DNA of 64,000 nucleotides from Bugulina stolonifera. Lineage: Eukaryota > Bryozoa > Gymnolaemata > Cheilostomatida > Bugulidae. The notes below the pieces were generated by a model that was given only the letters and a program-made list of their open reading frames with translations, had not been told where the DNA came from and made no database searches. A program made the translations under genes and the position numbers. Position 1 is the first letter of the stretch. Every line of letters starts with the position of its first letter. Location: the NCBI GenBank assembly GCA_935421135.1, contig OW285188.1, positions 6,748,733 through 6,812,732 on the forward strand, read 5' to 3'. Shown here one piece after another: positions 39,635 to 51,600 of the stretch.

Positions 39635-42600
39635 TTACATGTTCTGTTCAGGCATAACGTATGAGATATCATCCCATGGGTGACGGTACAGACCTTGCTT
39701 CAGTCTCCTCTGGTCCAGATAGTGTCCTGTAATACATACATACACTGTACATGTACATTTTATAATTATAATACTGTAGATACAGGATACAGTGTATATA
39801 CATGTACATATTATATAATACTGTACATACAGGATACAGTGTATATACATGTACATATTATATAATACTGTACATACAGGATACAATGGCTATAGTCCTG
39901 TTCACACAGCTTGAACTTTTATAGCACTGGGTGGTGCAGGCAGAGTATCTCTACTAACTTCAGATATGCTTGTACTTGCAGGAGGGTGATAGATAATACT
40001 ACCATAATACTATCAGTATTTAAGTGACAAGAATGTTGAAGGTATGGAAGGCAGGCAGGCAAGGAGGCAGGCGGATACGCCTAAACGTACATTAATTCAT
40101 CTCTATTGATAGAGAGCTGTGTTGGCTGACAAGAGATAGATATTTTTTGTTATTTTTATTTGACAACCATGCGGCAACTTTAGGGAGGTAATAGTAGGAA
40201 ATGTCACATCTACTGTCCAATATGATTGATGAAGCTATACATAATAGGCAGTGTGATAAATGGACTAAATATAGCCTCTCCCTCCTCTCTGATGATGTCA
40301 TAGGTTGCAGCAGACACCACAAACAGCAGTGATCGGCAGACGCTGAGTGGCTGGCAGTTTGGCAGTCGGTCTATAATGTGTATTCCGATCTACACAACGG
40401 ACAAGTGAATCACAGAAATACAGCCTGAGTTTTCTGCGTCAAAGATTAACTTACCGATGAAGCCCATACTACGTCCCAACACGAACAGGCCATTGAGAAC
40501 TCCGTTATCTATGAGATCCGTGGCTTCTTCCCTGAAATACGAAACAAGGAAGTGAATCAGGAACAGAGAGAGTTTATATCCTGTGGGTCTATGACGCCTC
40601 ACCAATGTCAAGGACAGTGAAGGTATAGCTTTACCCGCTGGGTCAAGGTGAGCGGTGACCTATAAACTCATAGCTGCGTTGAGCTGTGACCTATACAGTG
40701 AATGCTATATACGGCTCCTTACTGATATATTCCTAGTAGCATGCTGAGAGAGAAATATTCTAAAAGTACTTCAACACCGTCGAAATAATCGTACGATATC
40801 CTGTATTCATCTACACATGTACTTAGCTATGTCCTAGAATGACAGTACGCACAATGCCCCACTAGGAATACTGACAATACCCTACCTGGTGAACAGTCCA
40901 CTATTACGAAGGAAGTCAACCATCGACACGGCTACAAACCCATCAACGTTGAGGATGAGGTTAGGCTTCTATAACGAGAGAACAACAGGCTATACATGTA
41001 GATATATACATGTAAATATACATGTAGTATAATAATATACCAATAAGTAAGCTATACCAGCTAGGACATAATAATTTAGCAGTTATGGTACAAATTTTGT
41101 ACTAGCACTTATAGAATGCATATAAATGGTAACATCAAAGAAATAATAGTAAGCATGAAATAAATCTAGGTCTATACCATGACACAGATCTAGGGCTATA
41201 CTATGACATAGACTTAGGATTTTAGGTCCACACCATTACACAGATCCAAGGCACACAGTTGTGAGACATAGTACTTCAAACTGACCACCCTGCTCTTTTA
41301 CAATTACATATTTTTTTGCGGAATAAATATCATTTTGTTTCATGTATGACTCGGTCCAAGTGCAAAGTGATAATAATAATACTAGAGTGTAAAGGGGAGA
41401 TTAGGGCAACGCAACCATATAACAACAGGGTGGACTCATGACCCACACGCCCTCATAAGGTGATATCACCAAAGTCTACATCACAAGCTACATGCCATGC
41501 AGGGAACATAACTACCTTAGATGTTGTTATTTTCTCAACTTCAAGAGCATAATCCAGGAGCGGGGTGGCTGGAAAATTCTCCTTAACATAATCTTTGAGT
41601 ATCTGTACTCTCATATCTGGGTTGTTGATCTGTGCAGGAACAGAGAGCAAAGCAGTTTAACATGACGTCAGCGAGAGGGAAAATGGCCTCCAATTAGTCA
41701 ATAGGCTACTAATTAATTAACCAATGGACAAGGAGGTGAGTATGAAGGAAACCGGGTAGCCTATATACATGTATATATCCCATTAAATGGTATTGCTTCA
41801 TATGTATAATAAAAGGCTATCATTCACAAATCTATATAGTTGTGTAGTGTAGATTGTGTAAATGTGGTTGAATAGGATGGTGAGAGTGGAGGGTGTTTCC
41901 TAACCCCAAGGGTAATCCTCACTTGCAGGATTATTTACATATCACTTTACTACAGTGAATGTGCATTATTAGTGTACAAACAGTAATCACTTAATCATGT
42001 ACATACATAGTCCTACATGATACATACTGACTGTACAAACAGTATGTAGTACTTGGGACTTCAAAGATGGGATTAATACGTCCTGACGTCACAGCTAATC
42101 TCATATAAACAAAATCCAAGATCTGAGTTTGCGGTTTTGCAAACACCATGCTCCCTAATTACACTGTGGGAATTGTAAATACTCTGTTAATGTCAGTACA
42201 ACCTGCCAAACAGGATCAGGGTTGGGAGAAGACCACAGCTACGTGGAAATATTTCAGAAGCAGTAGGTGCCAGGGGAGGGGGACAGTTTCCAGCAGCCAT
42301 AATATGCTACTAACATACAATTATTAGTAGGTACAGGCCTACATAATGCAGTTCAAGGATCTCCATTTTAGTCTGAGATGAACAATCTGGCCTTTTGTTA
42401 ATCTCAGTTCATCTCAATGGCTGGTGTTGATGTTGTCAACCCCTCAAGGTTGGTTATGCCACCGCACAGTATTTTCTGGAGAGCCGTTAGGACTGTTATT
42501 TTTATGAAAAATAATTAAAAATTCAAAGTGGGGGTGGGGGGATTTGTAGCAAGGAATTTGCAACTTGCTTCTCAACCCATAATTTCAGTACCGCAGCAAA

Positions 42601-45600
42601 CCAGTCAGACAGAGTTGCAATATATGGCAGGAAGCCTATTACATCACTGTGTCACCATTCACCAGGGAGCAGTTACATAGACGACTAGGGTCAGTCTACA
42701 GCAGCAAGTGCGTTCCCCAAGGTATTTCAGAAATTCATTAGCCTTGCGCCATCCTTTAGCATTTAGCCATCCTTTAGCATTTACTCGCGTGTCTAAGCTA
42801 TCTTCTGATCTAGTTAATGCCTCTCCTCACCCCCACATTGCTGTACACAAAGGTATGCAATCCCTACAGGCAGCATGTATATGCGCAATGGAATTTTAAC
42901 CTCCTATGCAATACAATTCAAGTAGAAAATTATCGGCAAGGCATTAGCGGGCTAAATTCAAACATGCTATTTGTCCATTCGCATCACATTAGCAGGGGAA
43001 CGTTAAGAAAATATGGAAGGAGAATCTGAAGAACAGACAGATAAGGCTTATAAAGGAATTATGTGTGCATTCTTTCACCAATTCCATTCTTCTACGTTTG
43101 GTACAAAATGAAAGTAGGCCTCAAGTGCGAAAGTGAAGTCCCAATTCGTCATGGTGAAGTGATAATTTATATAGTGCATATCTAACATTTCATTGAACTA
43201 AAAACTAAATATAAAAATCAGAGCCAAAAAAATTGAGGGGGATGGTGAACATTTCTTCTTCATATGTTGAGACGTCATAAATGTGAGAATGTTTCTGTTA
43301 GTTATTACACCGAGGTCGTTCTCGTGGGCGAGTCGAGGGTTGCAGACAATTACTTATAATACCGCAATACACATTTAATCATGCCCTTAAAATTACACGC
43401 TATACATAGCTATGCTGCTGCCTCCATCAACTAGGGAATTAGACCATGAGTTCACCGTTTAGCCTGCAGACAAAATGACCAAGGGTTGGTTGGTGGATAA
43501 AAAATTATATCATATGAGCAAATCAATTGTTTTTTGGAACCGAGGTACTGCTTGCAGTTATTGGTAGTGTAGTTTAGACCAGTGCCTTGCTAGATTACAC
43601 ACCTACATGTAGCAGGGACCTCGCTAACACCTGAAGGTGATTCTATGACGTTTGCACGTTGGTCAGATATCCTATTGAAAAGAAAGCAAAGCCTTCCTAA
43701 CTTCAAAATTACGGCCATCTGCTTCCCATTGGGATTGAATTTACTTCAACTGTTAAATTGACTTTTGCCTATTGATATTTTTGTACAGTGAAAGGTGAAC
43801 TGACAGGTATTTTTTCTTAAACAATCTAAATAAGTTTTTATGCTCATTCAGAATCACATAAGCTTTGATGAATTCTACCTTAATTTATTTGATCACACTA
43901 GGTTTAAGTTAGCATTTTTACCAAATAATACCCAAATGATATTATCCAAAAATGTTCAAATTTGACCTGCTATAGTCAAAGAAGTCAAAACTAAATTCAT
44001 CAAAGCTTATGTGATTCTGAATGAGCATAGAAAACTGATTTAGATAGTGCAGACTGTCCTGAAATATCTAATAGGTCCATTAGTATTGCTTAGTATTAAA
44101 GTTCAGTTGGTAGAAAATTCACCAGGTATTCTGATGGAAAAGATGGTCCATGCCTTTTATTTTTCTTATGTTCTATATATATTATACGATATTAGTTGGT
44201 GGAAAACAATTAAAGTATATCCAGAGTTGAAACTGTGTAGGCCTATGTTTTGCAATGATTATACAGCCTGTACATTATTTGTCAAATTCGCTGGATTAGA
44301 TGTTTGTAAATTTTACTGATGTGTGCTTGCATATGTAGGCATGCTATGACATTTCATAAATTATATTGTCATTTTATTATTTGTTCTACGCAGCCTTTTT
44401 GCAATGTGCATTTGCCAACTGCTGGTATAAAAAGTCCTTTTTTGAGTAAAGGCATTTCTTTCATATTGCTTCTTTTTGTTTCGCTACGAATCGAGATACA
44501 GTGAGTTAGAGATCAGTTGTTACTCAGGTTACTGTGCATTTATTAAAGTTTCATCTGATGAATGTGGGACCATCTCGTCTTTTCGATCAGCATACCAAAG
44601 AAAGTACTGCTGCGGTATGTGGAACTCCATGAAACTACTATATACCTGGACAAAGGGGTCAAACGAATTTTGTTAATTTTATACTTTATAACGTGGCGTA
44701 TTTGTTAATAGCGTTCTATTGACTGGAAAATTTGAGACTGCTTTAAACTCCAAAATCATTGGCTGATGTTGACTACATTAGCCAATAACTCATACTCCCC
44801 TTGCAGTACAGTACAATAACACGTACCGATTTTACTCTGTGGCCAATTCCCATGATCAGCTGTCCCTTCTTCCTCATATTGTTGACAAACTGCATTGGGA
44901 TCATTCCAGTGTCCAGAGCCTCTGTAAACTGCTTCGCAGCGCCATCTAGTGCCCCTCCGAACCTATCACCCTGTGATCAACAACAACACAGTTACATTAC
45001 TAGTTCACATGTTGTGTACTCTATAACAATAATCTAGAACACATTTAGAGGAATAAAGCAAAACATCGTACTGTATATTAGCTAAGTATTTGGAGACCAT
45101 TCCAGAACTGATGTGAAGAACATTTCGGATTAGAATAATACACATTGTACACCAATGCAAAGAGTGCACCGTCACCGGCAAATTAACGAAGGAAATAATA
45201 CGAAATGTTTTACATTTAAAATTAGCTCTTGTTAGAAACGTCGATGGAGTTACAACTATATGTAGATAGTAAATGTTATGTTAGATTTAATATCCTCTAT
45301 ACAATAGCAAATGATTAAAAACACTAACATTTGATTATTTTTTATTCCTGGGTCCAGTTATATTGTCATGAACTAGACAATGGTCAACGTCCAGGTATGA
45401 ACTGGAGCTCTTAGAGTCCTATTGATTTAGCATTATATTTGAGGTATTTGACAAATCGTGCATACATACATGTACATGTATATACATACAAAAGAGAAAA
45501 AAATATATAAATGTGTCTAAGACAGTACAGTATGCAAAATGATTGACACAAAAGCAATACAATAACATAATATATTATAATAGAATATAACATATATGTA

Positions 45601-48600
45601 TATGATATACGTGATACCATATTCAAATAACGATAAAACTATTAGTACATACATGAATATCTAGGCTTACGATATCTGTGTAGTTAGTAGAGATAGTAGG
45701 ATAGTAGACTAGACAGCGTAATCAAACATAGTATTATTCAGTATTTGTCAATGCTACTATCATGGCTTCATTATATTGTAAATTTCGTCATATAAGTCTC
45801 AATGAAAGTGGAGTACGTGCAATGGAGGAGTGAAACAGCAATATTTTGCATACTAACTGAGACTAGTTGATACTGTACATGTCTAGTATCACGACAACAA
45901 CCCTAATACATAATAATATTACACAAGTAAACACTTATTGGAAATATAATAATAATATATTATAATATATTCATAAATTTATGTATCATAAAACATTACC
46001 TAAATATAAGTAATGTTGTTTACATAAAGTATGAATGGCTGAGGGACTATTGCAAGTGTAGTCTATAATATAATTATAGACTGTGAGATAGCAAGTCATT
46101 GAAGATGGACATGATTTAATTTGGTTTAGTATACGACCAGACGTATGAAGAAACGACTAAGTGTTGTGGATATACATGTACATGTATGTGAGAGTTACTG
46201 TCTGCGTATGTACATAGATATTGACACCTACGTAGGTTAATAGGTGTGCCTGTGGTAAGATTGTGGAAGAGTACAGAGAGAATAATTATATTGAACTAGA
46301 GAGATGGGAGCATCAGCGGCTAGTGGGGTACATGAACCACCTGTTAGCATTACATGTATTGTAAGTGTCGAGGGGATAACTCTCACACAACACATGTACT
46401 ATCTAACATTACTCAATCTGCATACAATGTGCTGTTTCAGTGTTTGACACCTCATCAGTGCAGCTCAGAGATATACCTAGGAGCACACCTTAGCAACACT
46501 GTATATTTACAGTAAAGCGCATTTTAAAGGTGTAGGCCTATCTAAGAGGCTATTACGTATAATTTCCAATTTATATCCATATGCATCTTTCTATGAGTAT
46601 AATATCGAAGATGCACAGCTTTATACTAGTATTATATGTATAGACACACGATATGACAACTCCCCATCAACAGTACAGTATATACTATGGTTGATACGTA
46701 CAATAGTAAGTAAGCCAGAGGTCAGACTGGACACAAGGTCTTTACCAGCTCTGGCGCACACTATGGTGTTGTGAGCACCGGACACTGCTGGACCATGGTC
46801 AGCAGTGACCATCAGAATCATCTCTATGAACTTGGTGGCATAAGCCGGCAATCTGTAATGTGAGAGGAAGGTATTGGTCAGAAACACCTATTGACTGCCA
46901 ATAGGAGCCAAGGTACCATATACATGTTGGTATATGCCGGATGCGCTATATTGTTGTTTACATTTGGGAGTGTACTAAAATAATAATATATATATAAATA
47001 CACTTAGAAACTGCCAAATAAAGAATAGCACTTGTATGCATTGTACATACATGTTAGAGTGTGCATCATGTATAATAATTATAGGTATATACACGTAGAT
47101 TCTAGAAAACAATTCATAGATAACATCATAACATTAAAATACACTGAATATCATCAAACTAGAAAACAGCTATCATATAATTCCATTGTATTTTATATTT
47201 TATTTTTACAGGTAGCTTAAAAGACTCATTCAACTATATCAATTGTATAAGGAACCTCCTAGTAACGGCATATTAACATAGTATCCTAAGATAATTCAGG
47301 TTATATCTTGGTGTAGGCCTACATGTACAGTAGATACAGTATACAATACAGTAGGTACAATACCACACATACATACTATATATATAATAGTATCCAATAT
47401 AGTAGGTACAATACCACATGTACATGCATATTATGTAGTATGGGCCCTACAAGTACTGGTAATAACATAAAAAATACATATGGTAATTACAGTAGTGAGA
47501 TTTTTATTCTATTCCTATATCAGTGATTGTGGTATGACCTGTAGGTGAGTGAGTGGGGAGTTGGTAGATGGAGGGTATGGTGGTAGATGGAGGGTATGGT
47601 GGTAGATGGAGGGTATGGTGGTAGATGGAGGGTATGGTGGTAGATGGAGGGTATGGTGGTAGATGGAGGGTATGGTGGTAGATGGAGAGTATGGTGGTAG
47701 ATGGAGGGTATGTTGGTAGATGGAGGGTATGGTGGTAGATGGAGGGTATGGTGGTAGATGGAGAGTATGGTGGTAGATGGAGAGTATGGTGGTAAATGGA
47801 GAGTATGGTGGTAGGAGTGTAGTGTTGGAGGAGGGGAGAGGAAGAAAAAGGAGGGCATACACCCGGACCAGCAGTACAATCAAGAAGAGGAAAGTGACAG
47901 AGGAGGATCTAGAGAAGGACTAGGAAAAGAAGCAAGAGGAGGACCAGGAGGAATGAGAGGAGGACCAGGAGAAGGAATGAGAGGAGGACCAGGAGAAGGA
48001 ATGAGAGGAGGACCAGGAGAAGGAATGAGAGGAGGACTGCAGCTGTTGGTGAGATTAACCTAATCCAGAGGAGGAAGGAAGTTGGGTATACCAGAATTGG
48101 CAATCTATCTGAGCTGTTTACTTCGTTGATTCCCCATTCACTAGATCCGTGCAGAGTTAGACCAAGCAATAGCTATACCATCCGGAGTATAACATACGAA
48201 TTTGCCTCCCTCCCTTTCGACTTGCCTGCCTGCCATGTGTGAGGCAGAGAATGAGGATTAGCTAATCTGTTAATAGCCGTATTATAGATTATACACATAC
48301 CAATGTCACCAGATATTAACAATTAACAATTTTATAATTCACACTCGTTAGTGTCCACCATTTAACTAAATGTGTTGGCTGAACAGCAGTATGGTGGAGG
48401 TTGTTTGCTTCTAAAGCAGGGTAGATGGAAAGACACCTGGGTACAGATACAGCGACTTTACAAAGTGTACTGCATAACACATGCACACATGTAATATAAT
48501 GTACATCATACAGTGACTTAGCGCACATTCTGGCCGTGGCAGGTAGATATTTTATTCCTTTCAGGTGCTGAAAGTATGTTGACAGATACGTGATTTTGCC

Positions 48601-51600
48601 AGCATCTGTTACACAGCAGTAACAATAAAAAGTGGAACCAACACTGCCTGATGCCAAGTAAAACATCTCAAGCCAAACTAATTCTCATATATCATAAGTT
48701 ATACAATGGAACTTGCTTAATTCAACATTGGATAATTCAAAAGCTTGGTTAGTTCAAACTGTTAGCCTTGGTCCCTGCTGAGCACTATGTAAATGGCTTC
48801 AAATAATTCAAACTTATCATCTGTAATTATGGTGGTCCCTTGGAGTTTGAATTTAGCAAGTTCTACTGTATTATGTAACCAATGTAATGTAACAACATAA
48901 AATATAAGCCTACATGTATTTATTACTAAGGATTTAGTAAGTGTAATGTATTATAGTATTTTATTTTATTATTACATTACAACACATTATATACATGTAC
49001 ATAATTGTACAATAGTATATTATTTAGTATTATTCAATATATTTTACATTTATAGTAAAGCGTGTTACTGCAGTTAGGGTGTCCCACCAAGTCAAACAAA
49101 ATATTTACTGTTGATATATTTCGGACACCCAAATAATACTACAACAGGAACAAGCCATGATTTCCAAGTGGAGCTCAACACATGTGTATTTGTAGCTTGT
49201 TTGACAAAATTCTTGAAATGAATTTTATCAATAACAAGATGCAAGTAAGAAGTAGTTATTTAATCCATTATTTTAGTTAAATACTCCTTACTTATATTAT
49301 TCTTGTCGCTGATTATAATTTCTTGTATATATGTACAGGTATATTCCAGATTGGGTTTAGTATAAGGGCTTAGTGTGTACTCCTTGTGAGATGTACAGCT
49401 AGGCTGGTGGATCCACTACCACAGCATTTGCATACCACAAGAATAGTATTTACATTACAGAGTGTTACATCATAATTAATTATATTTATTACTGTTTACA
49501 TTGACCAATACCAAAGAGATTATATTATATCTATATTGATGAAGATAATTAATATGCAAAAACATGGTAATGTGACATTGATCCATCCATTCATTCATAG
49601 CGTTTATTATATACAGTTACATTGTTACGTTTATTATATACAGTTACATTGTTACGTGGTTATTATACAGGTACTAATGAAGTATTCTACATAAAATTAT
49701 CAATATGCACAGGAACTACATAGTGTAGGTGTTATACTACTGTATTACCGGGTGTTATACTACTGTATTACCGAGTATTAGACTAGAAGTTGCCCTCTTT
49801 TGGCTAGTTCAGATTTATAATGTTTTTATCATTGAAACTTGTACATCACACACTAACCAGTACAGTCCACCCAGCTGACCACTTTAATATGACTACAACA
49901 CTGATGTAGCTGCATCAAAGAGCACAATATGTGCTACATTTGTCAAGGAATTAAGTAGAATTTGACCCACATTTAGCCAATTTCTCAGGTGTAAATTTTT
50001 TCCTGTAAATATTGTTGCATGATATATTACACTGTACATTCATTAGTGATTAGTGTACTGTACATTAGTTGATATCATAGATGAAGGCACATCACACACA
50101 TAATACCATGACGTATATTATAGAATGTGACACCAGGCCTTCACACAATAACAGATTATATCGTCCACCCTTAGATGGCACATCCTCCTATATAACCTCC
50201 TCCAAGAACAGAACACTTCTATGTTAAAGTGAAGCCATGGGACATCCTAATCATAAACAAACACTACTTATGCGGTGTAGACGCAAGCCAACCAGACAGA
50301 AGATAGAGCGCAGGTCAACCAGACAACCTCCCATGTATCCCCTCTCTTGTGCTGCCCTCCAGTATGCCCCTCTCTGGTACTGTAGGACACATAGTGGACA
50401 TACTAGATTGAAGATTGGGAGAGCTACTGGTGGATATTATACCATAGAGTAGGCAGTTTAGAGACGTTATACAGTGCAGAGTGTACACCTACATGTACAT
50501 TGTGTTCCATAGAGTTATTCAGGAAGAGCAGGTGGTGGAGGAGTGAGAGATGGTCAGATCCAGTAGAGCTGTACTAGTGTATAAGCTAGCAGAATTGGCA
50601 CTGTTACAAGTTACAGAGAGATCAACAGCTTACAGCTGGAGTAATATTATATACACTGTAAAAGGGAAGTTAAATTTTATGATGCATACATATGTAACTA
50701 GGTATGCATACGTACACATAATAACATACTATACAGTGTATAAATATGGGACCACATGTTACTGAAACAAACATTAAGGCATATTGCAAAGTCGTTGGTC
50801 ATAGCTAACACCTGCACCTTATAATACCATACAGTAAGATCATGATAATACATAGATAATACATGTAGTTACAGATTAACATTGCATGGAGAATATTCTT
50901 TGGATAGAATATGAGTCAGGTCAAATAGAACCAGTGGACTATGTTCTAAATATCTATATACAATGTATGTTGTATTCAACTGTAACCATTATATTATACT
51001 ATCATATATATTATACATTATATTATATTATATTATTACGAATAATATACTTTGCAACATTTTTATTGGAAGAGCCCCAATCGTTCTTTTTACAATTTTG
51101 GAACTAAATTTTGGGCAGCCCACAAATAAATTTCCTTGCAATAAAAATAGATTAGCCCTTACAGCACATGCTGCTGGCATGATATACAGAGATAGCCAGA
51201 TGAAGAGACTACTATACCTGCGTTGGAACCAAAGTAGTCCTAGAACACCTCCTATTCCCAGATCATCCTTGAATATATCTGTGATAGGTATACCTGCGTA
51301 GAGTAACTCCTGACCTCTCTCATCACATATGCTGGTCATGAAGGAGGCTGGCTTACGTATCAGTCCCAACTCCTACAACCCAACACATACATTACATGCA
51401 TGTACCTTACATACATGTACATTACATACATGTACATTACCTAAATGTACCTTACATGGTATCCATACACATTATATTAGATATCTACAACTACAACATG
51501 TACTTTCATGATATGTAGGCTAACTCATATAGAGTGTACTATGTACTAGGTTCCTTCTTATATTCATATCTGGTCTGTCATTCCACAAGAACAGGTTGTA

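Larger units (their letters stand above)
41630..44826 (-). other. ACLY: ACLY intron with long hairpin and a Cys-rich open frame
   Basis: This 3.2-kb intron separates the GIGHRVKS exon from the NNPDMRVQ exon. It contains a 17-bp tandem CCATCCTTTAGCATTTA at about 42747-42782, a near-perfect inverted repeat (43821-43874 against 43994-44048) and plus-strand open frames at 44.1-44.7 kb. The remainder is AT-rich with no recognised feature. Confidence 0.5.
46853..51217 (-). other. ACLY: ACLY intron rich in minisatellites and a MITE
   Basis: This 4.4-kb intron between the LLWFQR and RLPAYATK exons contains a 19-bp minisatellite (47563-47813), a 24-bp repeat (47935-48037), a Tigger-like MITE (48704-48868) and short duplications at 49602-49655 and about 49729-49774. 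An ATG frame at 50237-50452 ([18 protein letters not shown]...) has a good start context but no family resemblance. Confidence 0.55.

Noticed and set aside
44476..44676. Third TGF-beta ligand
   Set aside because: The Cys spacing is similar, but the W-x-x-W/P-x-x-Y-x-A-N finger and the terminal C-x-C are missing, and CYSGYC has Cys and Tyr swapped relative to the family motif.
47515..47883. Two long overlapping minus-strand ORFs rich in Pro, Ser, His and Tyr
   Set aside because: They are produced by the 19-bp minisatellite, whose period keeps two frames open; not genes.
47909..48169. Minus-strand ORF that looks like a multi-Leu membrane protein
   Set aside because: The Leu/Val run is the translation of the 24-bp purine-rich repeat.
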